This document shows, one piece after another, positions 51,298-60,560 of a stretch of DNA of 64,000 bases. Origin of the DNA: CAUJIW01 sp963205175 (GTDB lineage Bacteria; Pseudomonadota; Alphaproteobacteria; Sphingomonadales; Sphingomonadaceae); the NCBI GenBank assembly GCA_041060555.1, contig JBEUDS010000001.1; one strand, given 5' to 3'. The notes beneath the pieces are model-generated. The model saw nothing but the letters and a program-made list of their open reading frames with translations, had not been told where the DNA came from and made no database searches. Every line of letters starts with the position of its first letter. The stretch's first letter is position 1. The position numbers and the translations under genes were made by a program.

Positions 51298-52638
51298 TTA
51301 CGGCCTGGCCAGCAGTTCCAGCGTCGCCACGGTCATGGCCTCGACCCCGGTGGTCACCGAGGGCTGGGGCGCGATCCGGAACAGCGGAGAATGGTGCGAG
51401 GGCACCGGCGGGCCGCCCTTGCCGGCGGCGGTGATCTCGGCCTCGGGCGTGCCGCCCACCGAGAAATACAGTGACTTGACCGCCGGGTCGGCGCCGAAAT
51501 AGGCGAAGTCCTCCGCCCCCATGCCCTGGCGCGGCTGGCGGGCAAGGCGGGTGGCGCCGAAATGATCGCTGAAGCGCTGGTGCATGCGGCGGGCCAGCGA
51601 GTCGTCGTTGATGGTCGCCGGCGTCGATTCGGTCGACACCGTGACGGTGGGCAGCTTGTCTTCCGGCAGGCCGGCCATGCGGCCGGCGTTCTCGGCGATG
51701 CGCCTGATGCCGGCGAGCAGGGTCTGGCGCACCTTCTCCGAGTCGGCGCGTACGGTGATCTGCAGGTCGGCGCGGTCGGAAATGATGTTGTGCTTCAGGC
51801 CGCTATGAAAGGCGCCGACAGTCACGACGCCCGGCTCCAGCGGCGAAATCTCGCGGCTGACCAGCGTTTGCAGCGCCACCACGATCTGCGAGCCCAGCAC
51901 CACGGGGTCGCGACCCATGTGCGGCGAGGCGCCATGGGCGCCAATGCCATGGACGGTGATGTCGACACTGTCCGACGACGAGGCGATCAGGCCCGGTTCC
52001 ACCAGCAGCTGGCCGGCCGGCAGCCCGGCGGTGACATGGAACGCCAGCGCGTAATCGGGCTTGGGAAAGCGGGCGTAGAGCCCGTCGTCGAGCATCTTGC
52101 GGGCGCCGCCAATGCGTTCCTCGGCCGGCTGGGCCACCAGCACGACGGTACCCGCCCACTGGTCGCGCCGGTCCATCAGCTGCTTGGCGGTGCCCACCAG
52201 CGCGGTGATGTGCACATCGTGGCCGCAGGCATGCATCACCGGCATGTCGAGGCCGTTGATGTCGACCTGGCGGGCGGTGGACGCATAGGGCAGGCCGGAC
52301 TGCTCGACCACCGGCAGGCCGTCCATGTCGGCGCGCAGCAGCACGGTGGGGCCGCTGCCGTTGCGGATGACGCCGACGACGCCGGTGCCGCCGACACCCT
52401 CGGTGACCTGGACACCCAGCGCCTTCAGCTCCCTGGCGATGCGGGCGGCGGTCCTGACCTCGCGGTAGGAGAGTTCGGGGTTCTGGTGGAAGTGGACGAA
52501 CAGCGCGCCCAGATGGCTGTCATAGTGCCGGCTGATCGCCGTGGCGAGCGCGGGATCGCCCGCCCGCGCGGGCGGGCCAAAGCCGGTGGACAGGACAGTG
52601 GCCAGCGCCAGCGCGCTGGTGGTGAGAAAACAACGCAT
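51298..52638 (-). CDS. Exported M20 family amidohydrolase/peptidase
   Basis: A 446-residue metallo-amidohydrolase. A signal peptide (MRCFLTTSALALATVLSTG, cleavage near ARAGDP) is followed by the M20D fold: HQNPELSYRE, metal motif MHACGHDVH, AEERIGGARKML and a dimerisation domain. Members cleave N-acyl amino acids, indole-acetyl or hippurate-like amides. It has an export signal, unlike many cytoplasmic relatives. It is adjacent to but separate from the NAT gene. Confidence 0.9.
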   Translation of the reverse strand: MRCFLTTSALALATVLSTGFGPPARAGDPALATAISRHYDSHLGALFVHFHQNPELSYREVRTAARIARELKALGVQVTEGVGGTGVVGVIRNGSGPTVLLRADMDGLPVVEQSGLPYASTARQVDINGLDMPVMHACGHDVHITALVGTAKQLMDRRDQWAGTVVLVAQPAEERIGGARKMLDDGLYARFPKPDYALAFHVTAGLPAGQLLVEPGLIASSSDSVDITVHGIGAHGASPHMGRDPVVLGSQIVVALQTLVSREISPLEPGVVTVGAFHSGLKHNIISDRADLQITVRADSEKVRQTLLAGIRRIAENAGRMAGLPEDKLPTVTVSTESTPATINDDSLARRMHQRFSDHFGATRLARQPRQGMGAEDFAYFGADPAVKSLYFSVGGTPEAEITAAGKGGPPVPSHHSPLFRIAPQPSVTTGVEAMTVATLELLARP

Positions 52639-52717
52639 GGATGAGCCCCCGACCCCTGGTGTGCGACATGTTGTGATCACGTCACTGTCACCCGGGACAC
52701 CCGAAGTTGTAAAGACC

Positions 52718-53527
52718 TCAGGCGCTGACCGGGCAGGGCGCCTTGAGGGTGTGATAGGGCACATCGAGATCGATGCCGAACCGGGTGCGCAACACGTCCA
52801 GATAGGTCGCGTCATCCGCCAGCGTCTCGGTGGTGTCGATACCGCCGGCGCGGGTGGTGAGCTGATGGTCGAGCAGGGTCAGACGGCCGTCGGCGGTGAA
52901 GCGGGCCGCGAGCCGGCGCTGGGTGAACAGCGAGTCCGGCGCGGTGGCGGTATAATGGTTGCCCAGCTCGAAGTCGGCCGGCCAGCAGCGTTCCAGCGTG
53001 AAGCTGTAGAGCCCCAGCCAACCGTCGTCGCGCCCCGTCTCCAGCATGAAGCCATGGTCGGCGTCCTCGCGCAGGCGGAAGCGGCCGTCGGGCTGATCGT
53101 CGACGCGCCCGGTCTCCAGCGGCATCGGCAACCGGAAGCCGGGGCCGCCGAAGCCGATGTCGAAGATCCACGGCCGGCCGCCCAGCTCCACCAGGCAGAG
53201 CTTGTGGGTGCGCGGATGCGGGCCGCCCGGCGCCAGCCAGACGCGGGCCAGCAGCGGCCGGGCCTCGACCTCCAGCGCCGCCAGCAGTCGCAGGAACAGG
53301 CCGTTGAGTTCGAAGCAGTAGCCGCCGCGCCGGCGCGCCACCACCTTGTCGTAGACCGCTTCGGGGTCGAGGCTGATGCCCTGGCCGAGGTGGATGTCGA
53401 AGTTCTCGAACGGTACCGCCATCATGTGCGCCGCGTGCAGGTCGGCCAGGCCGTCAGGCGTGGTGGCCGGTGCCGTTGTCAGGCCAAGGCGGGCGAGGTA
53501 GGCGTCGCGCTGGGCGGGGGTGAGCAT
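52718..53527 (-). CDS. nat: Arylamine N-acetyltransferase
   Basis: A 269-residue NAT. The catalytic triad is visible as C71 (RRGGYCFELN), H108 (PRTHKL) and D123 (FDIGFGG). The enzyme moves an acyl group from acyl-CoA to arylamines or hydrazines, and in actinobacteria is tied to sterol-derived propionyl-CoA use. It lies 33 bp downstream of a PaaG-like crotonase gene on the same strand and is probably cotranscribed with it. Confidence 0.92.
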   Translation of the reverse strand: MLTPAQRDAYLARLGLTTAPATTPDGLADLHAAHMMAVPFENFDIHLGQGISLDPEAVYDKVVARRRGGYCFELNGLFLRLLAALEVEARPLLARVWLAPGGPHPRTHKLCLVELGGRPWIFDIGFGGPGFRLPMPLETGRVDDQPDGRFRLREDADHGFMLETGRDDGWLGLYSFTLERCWPADFELGNHYTATAPDSLFTQRRLAARFTADGRLTLLDHQLTTRAGGIDTTETLADDATYLDVLRTRFGIDLDVPYHTLKAPCPVSA

Positions 53528-53560
53528 GGGGGTTCCTTTTGCGGTATGAAGCTGGTGGGG

Positions 53561-54352
53561 TCAGCGGCCTTTGAAGACAGGCGGGCGCTTTTCCATGAAC
53601 GCCTGCATGCCTTCCCGCATGTCCGCGCTGGCCAGCAGCGGCAGCAGTTGCAGGAAGACATGGTCGACATGCTCGACGAACGGCTCGGCCAGACCGGCGC
53701 GCATCATCCGCCGCGCCGCCTGCACCGCGAGCGGCGCGTTGGCGGCGATCTCGGCGGCCATCGCCTGGCCGGCGGCCAGCGCCGCCTCCGCATCGGCATG
53801 GACCTCGGTTACCAGCCGCAGGTCGAGTGCCTCTTCGGCGCTGAGGGTGCGGCCGGTGAAGATCAGCTGGGCCGCCCGGTCCCAGCCGAGCAGGCGTGGC
53901 AGATACCAGGTGCCGCCGGATTCAGGCAGCACGCCGCGCTTGACGTAGGAGGCGGCGAGCTTGGCGTCGCGTGCGGCGACGCGGATGTCGCAGCCCAGCG
54001 CCAGATCGAGGCCATAGCCGGCGGCCGCGCCGTTGACGACGGCGATGGTCGGCTTGTCGAGGTTGAACAGCACGGTGGGCGGGGTGTTGCGCAGATCGAG
54101 CTTGGGCGGCAGCGCCGCGCCACCGCCCAGTGTCTGGTTGGGGTCGCGCGACAGGTCCAGCCCGGCGCAGAAGGCGCGCCCCGAGCCGGTGAGCAGGATC
54201 ACCCGCACCGAGTCGTCGGCGTTGGCGGCCAGCAGCGCCGCCGACAGCGCGTCGAGCATGGCCCCGGAAATGGTGTTCATCCGCTCCGGCCGGTTCAGCG
54301 TGATGGTCGCCACATGGTCGGCGACGGCATAGAGAATGTCCTGGTCACTCAT
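53561..54352 (-). CDS. PaaG-like enoyl-CoA hydratase/isomerase
   Basis: A 263-residue crotonase. CAGLDLSRDP and NGAAAGYGLDLALGCD form the oxyanion hole. The usual hydratase glutamates are not present; instead a carboxylate lies in GVLPESGGTWYLPR, the position of the catalytic Asp in PaaG (PDSGGTW). It is therefore more likely an isomerase, for example of ring-opened or epoxidised acyl-CoAs, than a simple hydratase. It is divergent from uvrB and cotranscribed with nat. Confidence 0.87.
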   Translation of the reverse strand: MSDQDILYAVADHVATITLNRPERMNTISGAMLDALSAALLAANADDSVRVILLTGSGRAFCAGLDLSRDPNQTLGGGAALPPKLDLRNTPPTVLFNLDKPTIAVVNGAAAGYGLDLALGCDIRVAARDAKLAASYVKRGVLPESGGTWYLPRLLGWDRAAQLIFTGRTLSAEEALDLRLVTEVHADAEAALAAGQAMAAEIAANAPLAVQAARRMMRAGLAEPFVEHVDHVFLQLLPLLASADMREGMQAFMEKRPPVFKGR

Positions 54353-54511
54353 GGTGTCGATCCTGCCCCCGGTTTGAATATCGTTATGGATAATCGTGTT
54401 GAACGGTCGTCACCGTGACGCTGCCGCGCGGGGTTGTAAAGGTGGCGGGGCGCTGCCCGCCGCGACCGGGCCACGGCACGGCGTGCGGGACGCAAGGCGG
54501 CGCGGGTCGCC

Positions 54512-54526
54512 GAACAAAATGGCAAC
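54512..54526 (+). promoter_or_regulatory. LexA-like site upstream of uvrB
   Basis: GAAC-AAAATGG-CAAC matches the alphaproteobacterial LexA motif GAAC-N7-GAAC with one mismatch. It lies 36 bp before the uvrB ATG, a position consistent with SOS control. Confidence 0.4.
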
Positions 54527-54562
54527 TTGGCGCGGCGGGCGCGGCGCGCCATAGTGGCCGGC

Positions 54563-56746
54563 ATGAGCAGCCCCGTCATCCGCACCACCCTGGCCGACAT
54601 CGCTATGCCGCTGGCCTTCACGCCGCACAAGGTGGTGCGGCCGCCGAAGTCGGAAGGCGGCAAGCCCTTCGTGATGAAGGCCGACTATGAGCCGGCGGGC
54701 GACCAGCCGCAGGCGATCGCCGAACTGGTGAAACAGGTGCGCAACGGCGAGCGCGACCAGGTGCTGCTGGGCGTCACCGGCTCGGGCAAGACCTTCACCA
54801 TGGCCAAGGTGATCGAGGCGACGCAGCGCCCGGCCATCATCATCGCCCACAACAAGACGCTGGCCGCCCAGCTCTACGGCGAGTTCAAGGGCTTCTTCCC
54901 CGACAACGCGGTGGAGTATTTCGTCAGCTACTACGACTACTACCAGCCGGAAGCCTATGTGCCGCGCACCGACCTCTACATCGAGAAGGAGAGTTCGGTG
55001 AACGAGCAGATCGACCGGATGCGCCACGCCGCCACCCGGGCGCTCTTGGAACGCGACGACGTCATCATCGTCGCCTCGGTGTCCTGCCTCTACGGTATCG
55101 GCTCGGTCGAGACCTATTCGGCGATGACGCTGACCGTGCGCAAGGGCGAGACCATCGACAGCCGCGAGCTGATCCGCAAGCTGGTGGCCCAGCAGTACAA
55201 GCGCAACGACCAGGCGTTCACCCGCGGCACCTTCCGCGTGCGCGGCGACACTGTCGAGATTTTCCCCGCCCACTATGAGGACGCCGCCTGGCGCATCAGC
55301 TTCTTCGGCGACGAGGTGGAGGAGATCGTCGAGTTCGATCCGCTGACCGGGCGCAAGAACGCCAGCCTGGACGCCATCAAGGTCTATGCGAACTCGCACT
55401 ATGTGACGCCGGGGCCGACGATGCAGCAGGCGATCCAGGCCATCAAGCTGGAGCTGGCCGAGCGGCTGAAGGAGCTGAAAGCCGCCAACATGCTGCTGGA
55501 GGCGCAGCGGCTGGAGCAGCGCACCACCTTTGATCTGGAAATGATCGCCGCCACCGGCGCCTGCGCCGGCATCGAGAATTATTCCCGCTTCCTCACCGGC
55601 CGGCTGCCCGGCGAGCCGCCGCCGACGCTGTTTGAATATCTGCCCGACAACGCCCTGCTGTTCGTCGATGAAAGCCACGTCACCGTGCCGCAGATCGGCG
55701 GCATGGAGCGCGGCGACAAGCGGCGCAAGGTGACGCTGGCGGAATATGGCTTCCGCCTGCCGTCGTGCATCGACAACCGGCCGCTCAAGTTCGAGGAGTG
55801 GGACGCCATGCGGCCGCAGACCCTGTTCGTCTCGGCGACGCCGGGGCCGTGGGAAATGGAACAGACCGGCGGCGTGTTCGTCGAGCAGGTGATCCGCCCC
55901 ACCGGCCTGATCGACCCGCCGTGCGAGATCCGCCCGGTCGAGCATCAGGTCGACGATCTGATCGCCGAGGCCAGGGCGACCGTCGGCCAGGGCTATCGGG
56001 TGCTGGTGACGGTGCTGACCAAGCGCATGGCCGAGGACCTGACGGAATATCTCCACGAGGCCGGGCTGAAGGTGCGCTACATGCACGCCGACGTCGAGAC
56101 GCTGGAACGCATCGAGATCATCCGCGACCTGAGATTAGGCGTGTTCGACGTGCTGGTGGGCATCAACCTGCTGCGCGAGGGCCTCGACATTCCCGAGTGC
56201 GGCCTTGTCGCCATTCTCGACGCCGACAAGGAGGGCTTCCTGCGCTCCGAGACATCGCTGGTGCAGACCATCGGGCGCGCCGCGCGCAACGCCGACGGGC
56301 GGGTGATCCTGTATGCCGACAAGATGACCGGCTCGATGGACCGCGCGCTGAAGGAGACGGAGCGTCGCCGCGTCAAGCAGATGGCCTACAACGAGGCGCA
56401 CGGCATCACGCCGACCACGGTGAAGAAGCAGATCGCCGATGTGCTGAAGGACGCCAGCCAGGGCGACTATGTGACGGTCGACCTCGACAGCGAGGAGACC
56501 GAGCATCTGGTCGGCCACAATCTCAAGGCCTACATCGCCGAGCTGGAGGAGCGGATGAAAACCGCCGCCGCCGATCTGGAGTTCGAGGAAGCCGCCCGCC
56601 TGCGCGACGAAATCCGCCGGCTGGAGAACGCCGAACTCGGCCTGCCGGAAGCGATGCACACAGCGCCGGTCAAGGGCCACTCCGGCGGCGGCAAGCCCGG
56701 CACCCGCACCAGCCGCTACGGCAAGGTGCGCAAGCGGCGGGGCTAG
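54563..56746 (+). CDS. uvrB: Excinuclease ABC subunit B
   Basis: A 727-residue helicase-like damage-verification subunit of nucleotide excision repair. Walker A GVTGSGKT follows QPQAIAEL; the DNA-gripping beta-hairpin has YYDYYQPEAYV; helicase motifs DESHVT and QTIGRAARN are present. The C-terminal UVR motif (LEFEEAARLRDEI) binds UvrC. It carries an N-terminal extension of about 35 residues before the conserved core. The start was chosen at MSSPVIRTTLAD. Confidence 0.96.
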   Translation: MSSPVIRTTLADIAMPLAFTPHKVVRPPKSEGGKPFVMKADYEPAGDQPQAIAELVKQVRNGERDQVLLGVTGSGKTFTMAKVIEATQRPAIIIAHNKTLAAQLYGEFKGFFPDNAVEYFVSYYDYYQPEAYVPRTDLYIEKESSVNEQIDRMRHAATRALLERDDVIIVASVSCLYGIGSVETYSAMTLTVRKGETIDSRELIRKLVAQQYKRNDQAFTRGTFRVRGDTVEIFPAHYEDAAWRISFFGDEVEEIVEFDPLTGRKNASLDAIKVYANSHYVTPGPTMQQAIQAIKLELAERLKELKAANMLLEAQRLEQRTTFDLEMIAATGACAGIENYSRFLTGRLPGEPPPTLFEYLPDNALLFVDESHVTVPQIGGMERGDKRRKVTLAEYGFRLPSCIDNRPLKFEEWDAMRPQTLFVSATPGPWEMEQTGGVFVEQVIRPTGLIDPPCEIRPVEHQVDDLIAEARATVGQGYRVLVTVLTKRMAEDLTEYLHEAGLKVRYMHADVETLERIEIIRDLRLGVFDVLVGINLLREGLDIPECGLVAILDADKEGFLRSETSLVQTIGRAARNADGRVILYADKMTGSMDRALKETERRRVKQMAYNEAHGITPTTVKKQIADVLKDASQGDYVTVDLDSEETEHLVGHNLKAYIAELEERMKTAAADLEFEEAARLRDEIRRLENAELGLPEAMHTAPVKGHSGGGKPGTRTSRYGKVRKRRG

Positions 56747-56769
56747 AGCCGGCGTTCTGGCCGACTGGT

Positions 56770-57132
56770 TCAGCCGGGGAAGTTCAGCTCGATGACCACC
56801 CCGTTGGGGTCGGTGAGAAACAGTTGCTGGAAGTCGCCGATCCGGTTGTGCCGGTGGGGAATGCCAAGCGATGTCAGCCACGATCGCATCGCCTCGACGT
56901 CATGGGCGATGAACGCCACATGGTCGATCGGGCCGGTAGGGCCGGCGTGGCGCGGATCGTCGGTCGCCATCAGGTGAATGACCGGGGTGTCGCCGAGATA
57001 AAGCCAGTGGCCATGCACGCCCACCGCCGGGCGCGGGCCGACGCGCAGGCCCAGGGCCTCGACATACCAGTCGGCGGTGGCGTCCACCGCCGGCGTGGCG
57101 ATGTTCACATGGTCGAAGCGGTGCAGCGCCAT
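56770..57132 (-). CDS. VOC-superfamily protein (glyoxalase-like)
   Basis: A 120-residue protein with the two-module VOC fold: RFDHVNIATPAVDATADWYVEAL, then PIDHVAFIAHDVEAMRSWL and terminal FLTDPNGVVIELNFPG. Ligands likely include the two His of DHVN and DHVA and the Glu of VIELN, as in glyoxalase-type metal sites. Its substrate is unknown. It is convergent with uvrB. Confidence 0.85.
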   Translation of the reverse strand: MALHRFDHVNIATPAVDATADWYVEALGLRVGPRPAVGVHGHWLYLGDTPVIHLMATDDPRHAGPTGPIDHVAFIAHDVEAMRSWLTSLGIPHRHNRIGDFQQLFLTDPNGVVIELNFPG

Positions 57133-57365
57133 CGGTCAGCCTCCCGTCCCCTCAGGGGTTCATGCCACTGTAGCAACGCGCGGCCATTTTCGCGCATGGC
57201 CAAAAGAACAGGCGCTGGCAGCGCGCCGCCGTCGGTCTCGTGCGGGAAACAGTCCGTCCCCCCTGTCGCGGGTGCTTGACGGGATGGTGGGCGTGCGGCG
57301 ACTGTCCGCGCCTCGGGCCTGTATCGGCATCGGTGCAGTGCAACCAGACAAGAGGGAGTTATCGC

Positions 57366-57743
57366 ATGATCGGTTATGTCACGGTGGGTACCAACAACAT
57401 CGACAAGGCAGCGGCCTTCTACGACAAGGTGCTGGGTGCGCTGGGCGCCAAGCGGGCCTGGGAGATGGACCGTCTGATCACCTGGGCGAGCGCGCCCAAC
57501 ACGCCGATGATGGCGGTGTGCAAGCCCTATGACGGTCAGCCGGCGACGGTGGGCAATGGCGTGATGGTTTCGCTGATGGCCGGCTCGCCGGACGGGGTGA
57601 AGGCGGTCTATGATGCCGCGCTGGCCGCTGGTGGCACCGACGAGGGCGCGCCGGGACCGCGTGGCGACTCCGGCTTCCACGGTGCCTATTTCCGCGATCT
57701 CGACGGCAACAAGATCTGCGCCTTCTGTTTCGCCAAGGCGTGA
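57366..57743 (+). CDS. VOC-superfamily protein
   Basis: A 125-residue VOC protein (MIGYVTVGTNNIDKAAAFYDKVL; end FRDLDGNKICAFCFAKA). It resembles widespread glyoxalase/bleomycin-resistance relatives of unknown substrate; the usual terminal Glu is replaced by a Cys-rich CAFCF. AGAGGGAG precedes the ATG. The upstream 233-bp spacer from the divergent VOC gene should hold its promoter. Confidence 0.87.
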   Translation: MIGYVTVGTNNIDKAAAFYDKVLGALGAKRAWEMDRLITWASAPNTPMMAVCKPYDGQPATVGNGVMVSLMAGSPDGVKAVYDAALAAGGTDEGAPGPRGDSGFHGAYFRDLDGNKICAFCFAKA

Positions 57744-57875
57744 GCCAAGAGCTGATTCCGCCGGGTGGCCGCGCTGTGATCAACCGGTGCGGCCACCATC
57801 AGGCCGGCGCCCGATGGCGGGTTGCCTGTTGGCGGGTTGCTTGACGGCATGTGGCGGGCTGGGCGATGGTCGGTC

Positions 57876-58445
57876 ATGACCGCCGCCAATATCGAGATCA
57901 GCGTCGCCACGCTGGAGCAGTTGTTCGACACGCTCGACCCGCTGCCGTTTCGCGAGAAGGATCTCGACCACCGCGCCGAGGACTTTATCGTCGGCTGGGC
58001 GCGGGAGTTGCCGCGCGACACGCCGCTTGCCATTGTCATCCACGTGCCGCCGGCCGAGATCGAGCGGCCGCTGGCGGCGTCAATCACGCCGGCGTTTGCC
58101 CATTTCTTCACCTATCGCGCCGAGGTGGTGGGGCAGGAGCTGCGCGAGCTGCTGCGGGTGGGGCGCGCGGCCCTGCTCATCGGTGTCGTCGCGCTGGTCG
58201 CCTGTGTCGGGCTGGCGCATCTGGCGGCGCAGACGATGGCGGCATCGGCGCTGCGCGAGATTGTCGTCGAGAGCCTGCTGATTCTCGGCTGGGTCGCCAA
58301 CTGGCGACCGCTGGAGATTTTCCTCTACGACTGGTGGCCGCTGGTGCGCCGACGCAATCTCTATCGCCGCCTCGCCGGCGCGCGGGTGGCGCTGCTGCCC
58401 AGCGATGCTCAAGGCGATGGCCACGGCGGCGGGCGCCCGTCATGA
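57876..58445 (+). CDS. Uncharacterised two-helix membrane protein
   Basis: A 189-residue protein not assigned to a family. The first ~80 residues are soluble and acidic (LDTLDPLPFREKDLDHRAEDFI). Two hydrophobic helices follow (about 92-118 and 128-143), with a basic tail WWPLVRRRNLYRR. The stop overlaps the ATG of the YaiI/YqxD gene (ATGA), so the two are coupled. A longer start 27 bp upstream is possible. Confidence 0.7.
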   Translation: MTAANIEISVATLEQLFDTLDPLPFREKDLDHRAEDFIVGWARELPRDTPLAIVIHVPPAEIERPLAASITPAFAHFFTYRAEVVGQELRELLRVGRAALLIGVVALVACVGLAHLAAQTMAASALREIVVESLLILGWVANWRPLEIFLYDWWPLVRRRNLYRRLAGARVALLPSDAQGDGHGGGRPS

Positions 58446-58897
58446 GCGGTCCGGCTCTCTATGTCGATGCCGATGCCTGCCCGGTGAAGGCGGAGGTGCT
58501 GCGGGTGGCCGAGCGCCACCAGCTGCGGGTGCACATGGTCTCCAACAGCGGGGTGCGCCAGGCGCTGCATCCGCTGGTCAATTCGGTGGTGGTCTCCGGC
58601 AGCTTCGACGCCGCCGACGACTGGATCGCCGCCGAAGCCGGCGATGGCGACATCGTCATCACCGCCGACATCCACCTGGCCTCGCGCTGTCTCGACATGG
58701 GGGCGGCGGTGCTGGGGCCGACCGGCAAGCCGTTCACCAAGGCCAATATCGGCATGGCGCTGTCGATGCGCGACCTGATGGCCGATCTGCGCGCCATGGG
58801 CACGGTGAGCGGTCACAATCCGAGTTTCAGCAAGCAGGACCGCTCGGCCTTCCTGCAGGCGCTGGAGCGCGCGGTGCAACAGGCAAGGCGGCGCTGA
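58442..58897 (+). CDS. YaiI/YqxD family protein (DUF188)
   Basis: A 151-residue DUF188 protein with the PIN-like acidic opening LYVDADACPVKAEVLRVAER and D in ITADIHLASRC, ending with the conserved GPTGKPFTKANI block. The family has a PIN-like nuclease fold but no proven activity. It is translationally coupled to the membrane protein upstream. Confidence 0.9.
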   Translation: MSGPALYVDADACPVKAEVLRVAERHQLRVHMVSNSGVRQALHPLVNSVVVSGSFDAADDWIAAEAGDGDIVITADIHLASRCLDMGAAVLGPTGKPFTKANIGMALSMRDLMADLRAMGTVSGHNPSFSKQDRSAFLQALERAVQQARRR

Positions 58898-58919
58898 CAG
58901 CGGCAGGGCAGGAGGGATC

Positions 58920-59828
58920 ATGAACGGGAGGACGCGACGGGCGGGGTTGCTGTTGATGCTGCTGGCGGTGTCGGCCATGCCGGGTCCGGCGCGGGCCGAG
59001 ACCATGGCCGAGGTGCTGGCGGCCAGCGCGGCGGCCGACTGGCGGCCGCTCGACCCGGACCGCACGCTGGTGATGACCCTGCCGGCCGGCCTGGTGGTGA
59101 TCGAGCTGGCGCCGGCGTTCGCCCCCAACCATGTCGCCAATATCAAGGCGCTGGTGCGCGAGGGCTATTTCGACGGTCTGGCGGTGACCCGGGTGCAGGA
59201 TGGTTTCGTCGTCCAGTGGGGCGACCCCGGCGCGCTGAAGTCGCCGCCGCGGCCACGGCCGATCCGCACCGCCCGGGCGACGCTGCCCGCCGAGTTCGAG
59301 CGCCCGGCGGCGGGCCTCGCGTTCACGCCGCTGCCCGACCGCGACACCTATGCGCCGCAGACGGGTTTCGTCGATGCGCTGCCGGCGGCGCGCGATCCGG
59401 CCACCGGTGTCGCCTGGGCGGTGCATTGCTACGGCAGCGTCGGGGTGGGGCGCGACCTCGACGCCGACTCCGGCGGCGGCGGCGAGCTGTATGCCGTCAT
59501 CGGCCACGCGCCGCGCCAGCTTGATCGCAACATCACCGTGGTTGGCCGGGTGGTCGCGGGCATGGACAGGCTCGCCAGCCTGCCGCGCGGCACCGGTCCG
59601 CTGGGCTTTTATGAGCAGGACAGCCAGCTGGTGCCGATCACCCGCGTCCGGCTGATGGCGGACCTGCCGCCCGCCGAGCGGCCCCGGCTTGAGGTGCTGC
59701 GCACCGATACCGCGATCTTCACCCGTCTGGTGGAAAGCCGGCGCAACCGGCGGGATGATTTCTACAAGCGCCCGGCCGGCGCCATCGACGTCTGCAACGT
59801 GCCGCTGCCGGTGCGGCCGCTTCCCTGA
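58920..59828 (+). CDS. Periplasmic cyclophilin-type peptidyl-prolyl isomerase
   Basis: A 302-residue protein with a signal peptide (about 1-29, ending ARAET). A cyclophilin-like domain follows (LPAGLVVIELAPAFAPNHVAN, then YFDGLAVTRVQDGFVVQWGDP), with an insertion of ~60 residues after GDP and a C-terminal extension. It probably speeds proline isomerisation in periplasmic proteins. It lies 22 bp after the YaiI gene and may be cotranscribed. Confidence 0.88.
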   Translation: MNGRTRRAGLLLMLLAVSAMPGPARAETMAEVLAASAAADWRPLDPDRTLVMTLPAGLVVIELAPAFAPNHVANIKALVREGYFDGLAVTRVQDGFVVQWGDPGALKSPPRPRPIRTARATLPAEFERPAAGLAFTPLPDRDTYAPQTGFVDALPAARDPATGVAWAVHCYGSVGVGRDLDADSGGGGELYAVIGHAPRQLDRNITVVGRVVAGMDRLASLPRGTGPLGFYEQDSQLVPITRVRLMADLPPAERPRLEVLRTDTAIFTRLVESRRNRRDDFYKRPAGAIDVCNVPLPVRPLP

Positions 59829-59857
59829 TTGTGATCCCCCCCCCTGAGGAGCTCTCC

Positions 59858-60259
59858 GTGACCGATGTGCCCGCCACTGCCGACACCGCCCTGCTCGCCG
59901 ACCTTGCCGCCGTGCGCGCGGTGGTCGCCACCTACGCCGAGGCCACCCGCGCCGGCGACATCGCCGCGCTCAAGCGCGTGTTCGCGCCCGAGGCGCTGAT
60001 GAGCGGCCATATGGGGGATGCCGCCATGGTCGGCGGGCCGGAGCCGTTCTACGCCTTCATGGCCGACTATCGACCGACGGAGGCCCAGCGCGCCGCCTAC
60101 GGCTGGGAGATCACCCATCTGGCGGTGGCGGGGCGCGCGGCGGCGGCGACGCTGGTGGAGACCAACCTCGCCGGACTGTCGTTCACCGACTATTTCCATC
60201 TGCTCAAGCGCGACGGCGTCTGGCGGATCATCGCCAAGACATTCGAACCGGGTCTGTAG
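59858..60259 (+). CDS. NTF2-fold (SnoaL/DUF4440-like) protein
   Basis: A 133-residue protein of the nuclear-transport-factor-2 fold: an N-terminal helix with VVATYAEATRAGDIAALKRVF, and closing strands YFHLLKRDGVWRIIAKTFE. Such proteins form lyase, isomerase or ligand-binding pockets; nothing fixes a function here. A GTG start was chosen behind GAGGAG. It is 29 bp after the cyclophilin gene. Confidence 0.8.
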   Translation: MTDVPATADTALLADLAAVRAVVATYAEATRAGDIAALKRVFAPEALMSGHMGDAAMVGGPEPFYAFMADYRPTEAQRAAYGWEITHLAVAGRAAAATLVETNLAGLSFTDYFHLLKRDGVWRIIAKTFEPGL

Positions 60260-60308
60260 GGAGCGGGCCGAGGCCGCGCCGCCGTGTGCGGCGGGCGACT
60301 GGCCGCGA

Positions 60309-60382
60309 TGGTTGCCCCGCATGGATTCGAACCACGATTAACGGAGTCAGAGTCCGCTGTCTTGCCGTTAGACGACGGGGCA
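60309..60382 (-). tRNA. tRNA-Gln (anticodon CUG)
   Basis: A complete cloverleaf on the minus strand. The 7-bp acceptor stem is TGCCCCG/CGGGGCA with discriminator A and genome-encoded CCA (60309-60311). The anticodon loop CTCTGAC gives CUG, and the T-loop is GGTTCGAATCC. Confidence 0.95.
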
Positions 60383-60402
60383 ACGTCGCGTCAGGCGGCG
60401 GT

Positions 60403-60431
60403 CAATAGGTCAACCAAACGCCGTCTGTCAA
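60403..60431 (-). promoter_or_regulatory. tRNA-Gln promoter
   Basis: On the minus strand, a perfect -35 TTGACA (60431-60426) is separated by 17 bp from a -10-like CTATTG (60408-60403), about 20 bp before the tRNA 5' end. Shifted by one base, the -10 could also read TATTGA. Confidence 0.6.
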
Positions 60432-60560
60432 TGGTATCGCGCATGGAAAACTGCATCGGCGACCGCTTGTCGGGGCGGGGCAGGGTTGTTACCTTGGTGG
60501 CAAGTGGCCGTCGTCCCGGATGGAGACGGCAAGCGTAACGATAAAAACAAGGCGACGATC

